A stretch of 14,823 nt of DNA from RGIG7300 sp045649645 (GCA_045649645.1 JAZRQH010000114.1:1-14823), one strand, 5' to 3'; positions 1 to 7,727 are shown, counted from the first letter of the stretch. Made by a program: numbers and translations. The notes: generated from the sequence alone by a model not told the origin.

Positions 1-1
1 G

Positions 2-1540
2 GATGAATCCAAGGTCTCTTCTTGGGCGTACGAGCAGGTGCAGTGGGCGGTTGAGGCAGGTATAATCTCCGGTACAAGCGAGACTACCCTTGCTCCCAGA
101 GCTACCGCTACCCGCGCACAGGTCTGCCGCATGGTAATGAGTCTTTCCGAATTTTTTAATTACGGCTATATAGACAGAAGTGGAGCTTTTGCCGTTATAG
201 TTGATTATATCAAGGCTAACGGCGAATATTTTGAGGACGAAGAATACTATTCGCTTTACGAAGAATATGAAGGATACGATTTCATATTGGAATATGACGA
301 AGATATAAAGAGCTTGGGCATAGCATATCTTTCTGAGCCCTATGAATTTGAGGATAATGGCGAGATATGGACGAACTACCGCGAAGGCGCCGGACTGTCT
401 GCCTACACTCTTTCAGGTATATACGATTTCTACTATTATTACGAGAATGCCAACGGAACAGACCGTATGAACAGCTTTGGCGGTATGACTCTGGATTCTT
501 ATGTGGAAGGCGATTATGAGCTTGTGGGCTACGAAGCTATCCAGCTTACCGAGGCTATCGACAAGATCACGGCACTTATTCGCGAGCGTATTGCTTTGAT
601 CCTTTCTGAGGCGGATATGACTCTTGAGGATTTCTTCCTTCCCTACGAGAGCATGGACGAGGAACTGCAGGCACTTTACGACGCGCTGGTACGCCATATA
701 TATAACGAGGGCGTTGAGTACCCCGACGGTACTGCCATCGGTCTTATAACCGACAACGGAAACGAGGCCTACGTTACCGAATATGTACCCGAGACAGGGG
801 AGATCTGTCTGGTCTACGTGACCGAGCCTATCCCCGGCGGAACTGATATTTTTGATACGAGCTACCGTGAAAGGATGATATTTATCCCCGATATACTGAC
901 GGGCAGTCTGTGGTGGCAGTATTCCTACGAGAACGAGGACGGTACGGTCAGCATAAACGCCACAGGAACGGCTGAGGACGAGGATAACTATCAGAACCTC
1001 ACGTTTGAGGGTATAAGCGAGGAAGAGGCAAAGGCTAAGCTTGACGCCGCCATGGAAAATACAGTCTTATATTACCTCGATTTGATGATGGATGCGGCAA
1101 GCTATATCGCTTATGACGCCGTTGCTGATTACGTAAATTCCAACGGTGTTGCCTTTGCCGGTGGTATTGATCTTGTAAAGGACGAGGGAGACAAGGGCTA
1201 CGTAGCAGAGTATGACAGTGCAAGCGATGCGCTCTATTTCGTATACGTATCCGAGCCTATCCCCGGTGGAAGTGATATTTTTGATACGAGTTACCGCGAA
1301 AAGGCAGTGATCGCGATAGACGCTCCTGTTGGGAATGAAAATTTCATCTATACTTACGAAAGCGAGGATGGAAGCGTCGTCATATCCGCACATGGATACT
1401 ACGACGGATATGAGGTCTCTTTTGAAGCTCTTGATTTTACGGGTCTGAGCGAGGAAGAGGCTACCGTAAAGATACACTCCGCCCTGGAAGAAGCAATGAG
1501 CTATTACGTAGAGATCCTTGGAGAAACGACGGTTGCGTAA
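2..1540 (+). CDS. SLH-domain surface protein with tandem acidic repeats (5'-truncated)
   Basis: The reading frame is open from base 2, so the true start lies upstream of the window. The first ~50 codons read as the end of an S-layer-homology repeat: WAYEQVQWAVEAGIISG, then TLAPRATATRAQVCRMV, matching the family's W..e.vqwAve.GiisG...fxP...aTRaqa pattern. SLH domains bind secondary cell-wall polymers, so the protein is probably exported and held on the cell surface; the signal peptide would be in the missing part. The remaining ~460 residues are rich in Glu, Asp and Tyr and contain three related units (separate entry). I see no membrane segment, LPxTG motif or catalytic signature, and I recognise no family for the repeat. 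It ends at TAA and is followed directly by a terminator, so it is the last gene of its transcript. The SLH call is firm; the function of the repeat region is unknown. Confidence 0.85.
   Translation, partial: DESKVSSWAYEQVQWAVEAGIISGTSETTLAPRATATRAQVCRMVMSLSEFFNYGYIDRSGAFAVIVDYIKANGEYFEDEEYYSLYEEYEGYDFILEYDEDIKSLGIAYLSEPYEFEDNGEIWTNYREGAGLSAYTLSGIYDFYYYYENANGTDRMNSFGGMTLDSYVEGDYELVGYEAIQLTEAIDKITALIRERIALILSEADMTLEDFFLPYESMDEELQALYDALVRHIYNEGVEYPDGTAIGLITDNGNEAYVTEYVPETGEICLVYVTEPIPGGTDIFDTSYRERMIFIPDILTGSLWWQYSYENEDGTVSINATGTAEDEDNYQNLTFEGISEEEAKAKLDAAMENTVLYYLDLMMDAASYIAYDAVADYVNSNGVAFAGGIDLVKDEGDKGYVAEYDSASDALYFVYVSEPIPGGSDIFDTSYREKAVIAIDAPVGNENFIYTYESEDGSVVISAHGYYDGYEVSFEALDFTGLSEEEATVKIHSALEEAMSYYVEILGETTVA
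188..1537 (+). repeat. Three-fold intragenic repeat of ~145 codons in the SLH protein
   Basis: Units run roughly 188-679 (degenerate, longer), 680-1114 and 1115-1537. The last two share VYV[TS]EPIPGG[TS]DIFDTSYRE[RK] at an offset of exactly 143 codons (812 versus 1241). Both open with a [Y/N]..[NE]GV.[YF] stretch and close with G[IL]SEEEA.[AV]K followed by a helix ending in YY. In the first unit the matching region is YLSEPYEFEDNGEIWTNYRE, 163 codons before the second. DNA identity is high around the EPIPGG and DIFDTSYRE segments and lower elsewhere, so the duplication is old but the core is conserved. Probably an extracellular domain; no known family recognised. Confidence 0.8.
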
Positions 1541-1558
1541 GTAATTATGTGAATATAG

Positions 1559-1591
1559 AATGACACCTTCGGTTTGGAGGTGTCATTTTTT
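1559..1591 (+). terminator. Intrinsic terminator after the SLH gene
   Basis: AATGACACCT (1559-1568) pairs perfectly with AGGTGTCATT (1578-1587) around a 9-nt loop, and the T run continues to 1591. It starts 18 nt after the TAA of the surface-protein gene and separates it from the DeoR operon. Confidence 0.9.
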
Positions 1592-1604
1592 GTTGTTAAC
1601 AAAT

Positions 1605-1640
1605 GTGAACTTTTGTGAATATGAGTGATAAATTTATCAC
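1605..1640. promoter_or_regulatory. Candidate operator: perfect 16-bp palindrome plus phased GTGA half-sites
   Basis: GTGATAAATTTATCAC at 1625-1640 is a perfect palindrome ending 6 bp before the -35 box of the DeoR promoter. GTGA begins at 1605, 1615 and 1625, exactly one helical turn apart, so the same face of the helix is marked three times. A further palindrome, TTGTTAACAA, lies at 1593-1602. The likeliest binder is the DeoR-family protein encoded immediately downstream, but that is inference from position. Confidence 0.55.
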
Positions 1641-1646
1641 AAATCA

Positions 1647-1675
1647 TTGACAGTTGACAGCAAAAGTGATATTAT
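1647..1675 (+). promoter_or_regulatory. Sigma-A promoter of the DeoR-E2-E3-E1 operon
   Basis: TTGACA (1647-1652), a 17-bp spacer and TATTAT (1670-1675) give a near-consensus vegetative promoter, predicting a start near 1682 and a leader of about 40 nt. A second TTGACA at 1654-1659 is too close to this -10 box to be used with it. Confidence 0.8.
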
Positions 1676-1707
1676 GTATTTGAAGTAATTTCGCTTCAAT
1701 ATATCAC
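1666..1707. promoter_or_regulatory. Second dyad around -10 box and start site: GTGATAT ... ATATCAC
   Basis: GTGATAT (1666-1672) overlaps the -10 box and ATATCAC (1701-1707) lies just before the ribosome binding site. These are the same half-sites as in the upstream palindrome, inverted and about 35 bp apart. Inside is a shorter dyad, TTGAAG (1680-1685) with CTTCAA (1694-1699). Binding here would block RNA polymerase, which fits autorepression; the inner dyad could also form a weak RNA hairpin. Confidence 0.45.
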
Positions 1708-1722
1708 AAAGGTGGTTAATAC

Positions 1723-2490
1723 ATGAAGGTTTCATCGAGAAGAGAGGTCATCAGAACTCTGCTCGGTACCAAGCCTTTTATTTCCCTTGAGGAACTTGAA
1801 GAAGCCTTTCCTGAGGTGTCCCAGATGACACTTCGCCGCGATATCGAATATTTCGAGAAGCAGGGCGAGGCTATCAAGGTGCGTGGCGGAGCACGCTCAA
1901 TGAAATTTATCACGACCTCGATGGAGGATGCCTTTTCCAAGAGATTGCAGGAAAACGTAATATCAAAGGAAAGACTTGCCTCGGTTGCGGTCTCTATGAT
2001 CGAAACGGGCAGAAGTATCTTCCTTGACTCGGGTACTACTATGCTGACTCTGGCATCTATACTTCCCGACGAGAGATTTACCGTTACTACAACAGGACCT
2101 AACGTTGCTCTTGAGATAATCAAGAAGCGCAGACCCATGGTCAACATTGTGGGCGGTATGCTCAACCGTGATAACATTTCCGTTGTGGGTAATCCGGCGC
2201 TTGACTTTATTGACACTATCAATATTGACATAGCGTTTATTGTTCCGTCAGGTGTGTCAGCCGACGGACTGACCAGTGGAAATTATACCGAATGTGAGAT
2301 CAAAAAGAAGGTAATTTCAAAGGCGCACAAGGTCGTGGTACTGATGAATTTATCCAAGATCAATAAGGTTTTACCTTATACTGTATGTTCGCTCGAGGAC
2401 GTGGACGTTATCGTGTCGGACATGCCTCTGCCGCCCGAAATGAGAAGGCAGGCGGAAAAAGCAAATACTGAAATAATTATTACTCAATAA
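1723..2490 (+). CDS. DeoR-family transcriptional regulator
   Basis: Cytoplasmic DNA-binding regulator of 255 residues, the usual DeoR length. The N-terminal winged helix-turn-helix (about 5-57) carries the family signature: SLEELEEAF, then TLRRDIEYFEKQG and VRGGA. The C-terminal DeoRC sensor domain has LDSGTTM (101-107), the phosphate-binding loop of this isomerase-like fold, and GVSADGLTSGNYTECEIKKKVI. Family members usually bind a phosphorylated sugar or related intermediate. In the late motif that normally reads L.D.SK.., this protein has LMNLSKIN (207-214), so the Asp is Asn and the usual Phe-Gly after Lys is missing, hinting at an altered ligand. The ATG follows AAAGGTGG by 7 nt. Only 14 nt separate it from the E2 gene, so it is co-transcribed with, and probably controls, the dehydrogenase complex; repressor versus activator is not determinable here. 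Confidence 0.88.
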   Translation: MKVSSRREVIRTLLGTKPFISLEELEEAFPEVSQMTLRRDIEYFEKQGEAIKVRGGARSMKFITTSMEDAFSKRLQENVISKERLASVAVSMIETGRSIFLDSGTTMLTLASILPDERFTVTTTGPNVALEIIKKRRPMVNIVGGMLNRDNISVVGNPALDFIDTINIDIAFIVPSGVSADGLTSGNYTECEIKKKVISKAHKVVVLMNLSKINKVLPYTVCSLEDVDVIVSDMPLPPEMRRQAEKANTEIIITQ

Positions 2491-2504
2491 TAGGAGGAAA
2501 ACAA

Positions 2505-3782
2505 ATGGCAACTTTAGTTATCATGCCAAGACAGGGACAGAGCGTTGAGAGCTGTGTCATCACCGAGTGGGTGAAAAAAGTTGGCGACAAGGTTAATGTA
2601 GGCGATACACTCTTCTCTTACGAGACCGACAAGTCCAGCTTTGAAGAGGCTGCTCAGGTTGAGGGTACTCTCCTTGCTGTTTTCTGTGAAGACGGTGACG
2701 ACGTACCTTGTCTTGATCCGGTATGCGTTATCGGCGCGGAGGGCGAAGATTTCTCCGCACTCGTACCCAAGAAGGAGGAGGAGGCAGCTCCTGCACCTGC
2801 TGCTGAAGCAGCACCCGCAGCTGTAGTTGAAGCTCCCAAGGCAGAAGTTGCAGCACCCGTTGCAACAAAGAGCGAGGACGGCTTCGTACGTATCTCCCCC
2901 AGAGCTAAGCATCTTGCTGAGCGTACAGATGCAGACCTTTCTAAGGCAGTTCCCACAGGCCCCATGGGCAGAATTATAGAAAGAGACGTTAACACTCTTC
3001 TCGACAAGGGTTACCTTGTTGGTGCAGTTACCGAAGAGGCAGCCGCAGCTCCTGCAGCAGCTACCGAGGCAGCTCCCGCTCCCGAGTACGTTGACGAAAA
3101 GCTTCCCAATATCCGTAAGGTTATTGCTAAGTCCATGCACGCATCTCTTTCCAACATGGCACAGCTTACACTCAATGCATCCTTCGATGCTACTAAGCTT
3201 ATGGCTCTTCGTAAGACTCTCAAGGCTAACGCAGAGAAGCTTGGTATGAACAATATCACACTCAACGATATGGTTCTCTTCGCTGTTGCTAAGACTCTTA
3301 AGAATCACCGTGACCTCAATGCTCATTACCTTGACGCTGAGGACAAGATGAGATTCTTTACAGACGTTCACCTCGGTATCGCTTGTGATACTGACCGCGG
3401 ACTTCTCGTTCCTACAGTATTCAACGCTAACAAGATGTCTCTTAACGATCTCGCTGCAGCTTCCAAGGGCGTTATCGGCGAGGCTAAGGGCGGCACTATC
3501 AGCCCTGACAAGCTCAAGGGTGCATCCTTTACCGTTACCAATCTCGGTGCAATGGGCATCGAGAGCTTCACTCCCGTTGTTAATCCTCCCCAGACCGGTA
3601 TTCTCGGCGTTGGCACTATCATGCGCCGCGTAAAGAACGTAGGCGGTCAGGATATCTTCTACGATGCAATGGGTCTCTCCCTTACCTTCGACCACAGAGC
3701 TCTTGACGGTGCTCCTGCGGCTAAGTTCTTAAAGGAGCTCTGCGCTAACCTCGAGAACTTCGATCTCTTACTCGCTAAGTAA
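2505..3782 (+). CDS. pdhC: Dihydrolipoamide acyltransferase (E2), probably of pyruvate dehydrogenase
   Basis: E2 core of a 2-oxo-acid dehydrogenase complex; it carries the acyl group on a lipoyl arm and passes it to coenzyme A. The 425 residues read in canonical order: one lipoyl domain (1-80) with ETDKSSFEE, Lys43 being the lipoylated residue; an Ala/Pro linker (about 92-123); a peripheral-subunit-binding domain (about 128-162, ISPRAKHLAER ... GPMGRIIERDV); a second Ala/Pro linker (about 176-195); and the catalytic domain (200-425) ending in DHRALDG, with His397 and Asp401 as the active-site pair. AGGAGG lies 7 nt before the ATG. The acyl substrate cannot be fixed from E2 alone: acetyl is most likely, acetoin-derived or branched-chain possible. 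No lipoate ligase or synthase gene is in the operon, so lipoylation must be supplied elsewhere. Confidence 0.9.
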   Translation: MATLVIMPRQGQSVESCVITEWVKKVGDKVNVGDTLFSYETDKSSFEEAAQVEGTLLAVFCEDGDDVPCLDPVCVIGAEGEDFSALVPKKEEEAAPAPAAEAAPAAVVEAPKAEVAAPVATKSEDGFVRISPRAKHLAERTDADLSKAVPTGPMGRIIERDVNTLLDKGYLVGAVTEEAAAAPAAATEAAPAPEYVDEKLPNIRKVIAKSMHASLSNMAQLTLNASFDATKLMALRKTLKANAEKLGMNNITLNDMVLFAVAKTLKNHRDLNAHYLDAEDKMRFFTDVHLGIACDTDRGLLVPTVFNANKMSLNDLAAASKGVIGEAKGGTISPDKLKGASFTVTNLGAMGIESFTPVVNPPQTGILGVGTIMRRVKNVGGQDIFYDAMGLSLTFDHRALDGAPAAKFLKELCANLENFDLLLAK

Positions 3783-3800
3783 TTTGGAGGACAGGATAAA

Positions 3801-5165
3801 ATGATTTACGATCTTATAGTTCTTGGCGGCGGCCCTGCTGGTTATAACGCAGCAGAGCGTGCAGCTCACGCAGGCTTAAAGACCCTCTGTATCGAGGGCA
3901 GAAGCCTCGGCGGTGTATGTCTTAACGAGGGCTGTGTTCCTACAAAGACACTTCTTTACTCCGCAAAGATTTTTGATTACGCAAAGCACGGCGAAGAGTA
4001 CGGCGTAAGCTTTGCAGGCGCTTCCATCGACCACGCAAAGGTTGTTGAAAGAAAGGGCAGAGTAGTAAAGATGCTGGTTGGCGGCATCCAGAATACTCTC
4101 AAGAAGGCAGGCGTTGAGGTTGTTAACGCTTACGGCGAGATTCTCGGCAGAGATGCAGAGGGCTTTACCGTAAAGGCAGACGGCAAGGAATACAAGGGTG
4201 CTAAGCTCCTTATCTGTACCGGTTCTACCGCAGCTGTTCCCCCCATTCCCGGTCTTCGTGAAGCGGTTGATTCCGGCTTTGCAGTTACCAACCGTGAGAT
4301 CCTTGATATGACCAAGGTTCCCGAGAAGTTCGTTGTTATCGGCGGCGGCGTTATCGGTCTCGAGATGGCTTCCTACTTCAACTCCGTAGGTTCCAAGGTT
4401 ACCGTTATCGAGATGCTCGACCATATCGCAGGTCCTACCGACCGCGAAATCTCCAATATCCTTCAGAAGAACTACAAGAAGAAGGGCGTTGAGTTCCTTC
4501 TCGGCTGTGCAGTTAAGTCTGTAGGTAAGGACAGCGTTACTTACGAAAAGGACGGTAAGGAATTTACCGTACCCGCTGACTGTGTACTCGTTTCCATCGG
4601 TAGACGTGCTATGACTCAGGGTATCGGCCTTGAGAACATCGGCGTTATCACCGAGCGCGGTGCTATCGTAACCGACGATCAGATGAGAACAAACGTTGCA
4701 GGCGTATGGGCTTCAGGTGACGTAAACGGCAAGTCTATGCTTGCTCACACCGCTTACCGTGAAGGTGAGGTTGCCGTAAACAATATGCTCGGCAAGAAGG
4801 ACTTCATCCACTACGATTCCATCCCCGCTGTTATCTACACCAATCCCGAGGTTGCCTCCGTTGGTGAAACAGAGGAGACCATCAAGGCTAAGGGTCTTGA
4901 CGCTAAGTGCCAGAGCTTCACTCTCAAGTACAGCGGTCGTTACATCGCTGAGAACGAGGGCGGCGACGGTATCGTTAAGATCATCATCGGCAATGAGCAC
5001 CGTAACATCCTCGGCGTTCATATGATCGGTAACTACGCATCCGAGATCATCTACGGTGCGGCTATGATGGTTGAGAAGCAGATGAGAGTTGAGAACGTAC
5101 AGAAGATGGTATTCCCTCATCCTTCCGTATGTGAAGTAATCCGCGAAGGATTATTCCAAATTTGA
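3801..5165 (+). CDS. lpdA: Dihydrolipoamide dehydrogenase (E3)
   Basis: Flavoprotein of 454 residues that reoxidises the dihydrolipoyl arm of E2 with reduction of NAD+. The FAD-binding GGGPAG loop is at 9-14. The redox-active disulfide is GGVCLNEGCVPTK with Cys40 and Cys45 (C-x4-C). The NAD-binding loop GGGVIG is at 181-186, the second FAD motif WASGD ends at Asp307, and the C-terminal interface carries the catalytic pair in HPSVCE (His440, Glu445). Length is normal and there is no extra N-terminal lipoyl domain, unlike some clostridial E3 proteins. Its ATG lies 18 nt after the E2 stop with GGAGG 10 nt upstream. Other members of this disulfide reductase family (mercuric, glutathione reductase) are excluded by the motif set and the setting between E2 and E1. 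Confidence 0.93.
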   Translation: MIYDLIVLGGGPAGYNAAERAAHAGLKTLCIEGRSLGGVCLNEGCVPTKTLLYSAKIFDYAKHGEEYGVSFAGASIDHAKVVERKGRVVKMLVGGIQNTLKKAGVEVVNAYGEILGRDAEGFTVKADGKEYKGAKLLICTGSTAAVPPIPGLREAVDSGFAVTNREILDMTKVPEKFVVIGGGVIGLEMASYFNSVGSKVTVIEMLDHIAGPTDREISNILQKNYKKKGVEFLLGCAVKSVGKDSVTYEKDGKEFTVPADCVLVSIGRRAMTQGIGLENIGVITERGAIVTDDQMRTNVAGVWASGDVNGKSMLAHTAYREGEVAVNNMLGKKDFIHYDSIPAVIYTNPEVASVGETEETIKAKGLDAKCQSFTLKYSGRYIAENEGGDGIVKIIIGNEHRNILGVHMIGNYASEIIYGAAMMVEKQMRVENVQKMVFPHPSVCEVIREGLFQI

Positions 5166-5197
5166 ATTTAAAAATATTATTTTAAGGAGATATAACT

Positions 5198-7684
5198 ATG
5201 CCTAAGAGTCAATATGTAGATCCCGGTAAAGTCTTTGAGCCCGGTTTTATTACCTTCCAGGACATTCCTGTAAACCAGTACAAGAAGACATTTGCTGAAG
5301 AAAAGAAGCTTTACACCAAGGACGACATGCTCAGAATTTACCGTGATATGAGAATTATCCGTGAGTTCGAGACCATGCTTAATGAGATCAAGACAAAGTC
5401 TGCTTACAACGGCGTTGAGTACAACAACCCCGGTCCTGCTCACCTTTCTCTCGGTCAGGAGGCTTCCGCAGTTGGTGAAGCTTACGCACTCGACATCAAC
5501 GACCTTACCTTCGGTTCTCACCGTTCTCACGGCGAGATTCTCGCAAAGGGTCTTTCCTCTATTCACAAGCTCGACGATGAAGAGCTTTACGACATCATGA
5601 AGGAGTTCCTCGGCGGTTCCGTTCTCAGCGTTGTTGAGGGCAAGATGGCTGCTCACGAGAGCATCAAGGAGCTTGCAATCGACTTCCTTCTCTACGGTGC
5701 ACTTGCAGAGGTATTTGCAAGAACCACAGGCTTTAACAAGGGTCTTGGCGGTTCCATGCACGCATTCTTCATTCCTTTCGGTATCATGCCTAACAACGCT
5801 ATCGTTGGTGGTGCTGCTCCCGTTGCCCTCGGTGCTGCTCTTTACAAGAGAGCTAACAAGAAGAAGGGTATCGTAGTAGCTAACTTCGGTGACGGTGCTT
5901 GCGGCCGTGGTCCTGTTCTCGAGGCTCTCAACATGGCTTCCATGGACCAGATCAAGCAGCTTTGGGGCAAGGACGGCGTTAACGGTGACGGCGGTCTTCC
6001 CATCCTCTTCAACGTATTCAACAACTTCTACGGCATGGGCGGTCAGACTCGTGGTGAGACCATGGGTTACGATATGGTTGCTCGTATCGGTGCAGGTGTT
6101 AACCCCCAGCAGATGCACGCAGAGCGTGTTAACGGTTACGATCCTCTCGCAGTTATCGACGCAGTTACCAGAAAGAAGGAGCTCCTCCTCAACGGTGACG
6201 GTCCTGCACTTCTCGACGTTGTAACCTACAGAACTACAGGTCACTCCCCCTCCGACTCCTCTACCTACAGAACTCAGGAAGAGATCGATGCTTGGAAGGC
6301 AGCTGATCCTATCGACGCATACAAGGCTAAGCTCATCAAGGGCAAGATGGCTACAGAGAACGACTTTGCAGCAATCGACGAGGTTATCATCAACCGTATG
6401 ACCGAGATCTGCAAGCTCGCTATCAACGATGAGATCTCTCCCAGAATGGATATGGACAAGGATCCCGATGCTATTGCGAACATCATGTTCTCCAACCAGC
6501 ACGTTAAGTCCATGGATGAGACCAGAGAGCCCGAGGTTCTCGCTCCCAAGGAAGAGAGCCCCAGAGTTAAGGCTATCAAGAATAAGGTTAGAACTCACTT
6601 CGACGCTAACGGCAAGCCCGTAGCTAAGGCTAAGGTTTACCAGGTTCGTGACGGTCTCTTCGAGGCTATCGTTGACAAGTTCTACGAAGACCCCACCCTC
6701 ATCGCATACGGTGAAGACAACCGTGACTGGGGCGGCGCATACGCTGTTTACAGAGGTCTTACCGAGGTTATTCCTTACCACAGATTCTTCAACTCTCCCA
6801 TTTCCGAGGCTGCTATCGTTGGTTCCGCAGTTGGTTACGCAATGAGCGGCGGTCGTGTTATCGTTGAGCTTATGTACGCTGACTTTATCGGTTGTGCAGG
6901 TGACGAGATCTTCAACCAGGTTGCTAAGTGGCAGTCCATGTCCGCTGGTATCCTCAAGATGCCTATCGTTATCCGTGTATCCGTTGGTTCCAAGTACGGT
7001 GCTCAGCACAGCCAGGATTGGACAGCTCTTACTGCTCACATCCCCGGCCTTAAGGTTGTATTCCCCTCCACTCCTTACGATGCAAAGGGTCTCATGAATG
7101 CAGCTCTTAACGGTACTGACCCCGTTATCTTCTTCGAGTCTCAGAGAGTTTACGACTTCGGCGAAATGTTCCACGAAGGCGGCGTTCCTACTGATTACTA
7201 CGAAGTAGAGATGGGCGAGCCCGACGTTAAGCGCGAGGGTAAGGATATCACCATCCTCACCGTTGGTGCTACTCTCTACAGAGCACTTGACGCAGCTAAG
7301 GAGCTCCAGGACAAGTACGGTATCTCTGCAGAGGTTATCGACAGCCGTTCTATCGTTCCTTTCAACTACGACAAGGTTATCGAGTCTGTTAAGAAGACCG
7401 GTAAGATCATCATCGTAGGTGACGCTTGCGAGCGCGGTTCCGTAATGAAGGATATGGCAGCTAACATCAACGAGTTCTGCTTCGACTACCTTGATGCTCC
7501 CGCTATCGCACTCGGCTCCAGAAACTGGATCACTCCTGCATACGAGCTTGAGAAGTACTTCTTCCCTCAGGCAGACACCATCATCGACGCTATCCACGAG
7601 AAGATCATGCCCATCGCTGGTCACGTATCTACTCACGACGTAAGCGACATCGAGAAGGTTGCAAGATCCAAGAAGGGTCTTTAA
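5198..7684 (+). CDS. Fused E1 alpha-beta subunit of a 2-oxo-acid (probably pyruvate) dehydrogenase
   Basis: Thiamine-diphosphate-dependent decarboxylase that acylates the lipoyl arm of E2. One 828-residue chain holds both subunits that are usually separate. Alpha half (about 40-410): GQEASAVGEAYAL, SHRSHGEILAKG, GFNKGLGGSMH, GDG (231-233), NNFYGMG (Asn275-Asn276), and the phospho-loop-like TTGHSPSDSSTYRTQEEID. Beta half (from about 479): VRDGLFEAIVDKF, YGEDNRDWGGAYAVYRGL, PISEAAIVG with the cofactor-contacting Glu537, YADFIGCAGDEIFNQVAK, HSQDWTALTAHIPGLKVVFPSTPYDAKG. The GDG...NN interval is 41 residues, against about 26 in canonical E1 alpha as I recall it, because of an insert around KQLWGKDGVNGDGG. 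Another extra segment lies between HRSHGEILAKG and GFNKG. AAGGAGA precedes the ATG by 7 nt. Codon choice is extremely restricted, typical of very high expression. Pyruvate is the likeliest substrate; acetoin or branched-chain 2-oxo acids remain possible. Confidence 0.87.
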   Translation: MPKSQYVDPGKVFEPGFITFQDIPVNQYKKTFAEEKKLYTKDDMLRIYRDMRIIREFETMLNEIKTKSAYNGVEYNNPGPAHLSLGQEASAVGEAYALDINDLTFGSHRSHGEILAKGLSSIHKLDDEELYDIMKEFLGGSVLSVVEGKMAAHESIKELAIDFLLYGALAEVFARTTGFNKGLGGSMHAFFIPFGIMPNNAIVGGAAPVALGAALYKRANKKKGIVVANFGDGACGRGPVLEALNMASMDQIKQLWGKDGVNGDGGLPILFNVFNNFYGMGGQTRGETMGYDMVARIGAGVNPQQMHAERVNGYDPLAVIDAVTRKKELLLNGDGPALLDVVTYRTTGHSPSDSSTYRTQEEIDAWKAADPIDAYKAKLIKGKMATENDFAAIDEVIINRMTEICKLAINDEISPRMDMDKDPDAIANIMFSNQHVKSMDETREPEVLAPKEESPRVKAIKNKVRTHFDANGKPVAKAKVYQVRDGLFEAIVDKFYEDPTLIAYGEDNRDWGGAYAVYRGLTEVIPYHRFFNSPISEAAIVGSAVGYAMSGGRVIVELMYADFIGCAGDEIFNQVAKWQSMSAGILKMPIVIRVSVGSKYGAQHSQDWTALTAHIPGLKVVFPSTPYDAKGLMNAALNGTDPVIFFESQRVYDFGEMFHEGGVPTDYYEVEMGEPDVKREGKDITILTVGATLYRALDAAKELQDKYGISAEVIDSRSIVPFNYDKVIESVKKTGKIIIVGDACERGSVMKDMAANINEFCFDYLDAPAIALGSRNWITPAYELEKYFFPQADTIIDAIHEKIMPIAGHVSTHDVSDIEKVARSKKGL

Positions 7685-7727
7685 TCAATAAAATAAAGGC
7701 TTCCGAAAGGAAGCCTTATTTTATTGA
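7685..7727 (+). terminator. Terminator of the dehydrogenase operon
   Basis: A 19-bp stem with one bulged A starts one base after the E1 stop: the left arm (7685-7704) ends in GGCTTCC, the loop is GAAA (7705-7708), and the right arm (7709-7727) reads GGAAGCC then TTATTTTATTGA. The U-rich right arm serves as the tail. Confidence 0.85.

Noticed and set aside
1593..1640. CRP or Rex binding site at the DeoR promoter
   Set aside because: The half-site spacing is 8 bp between GTGA and TCAC, not the 6 bp of those regulators, and TTGTTAACAA lacks the internal spacer of Rex sites. Position favours the DeoR protein.
2514..3695. Open reading frame of 393 codons on the minus strand opposite E2
   Set aside because: Same cause: in register with the codon-biased E2 gene; Cys- and Ser-rich translation with no recognisable domain.
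5177..7636. Open reading frame of 819 codons on the minus strand opposite E1
   Set aside because: It is in codon register with E1 and exists because E1 avoids TTA, CTA and TCA. Its translation is a low-complexity Val/Leu/Ser/Asn mix with no family features.
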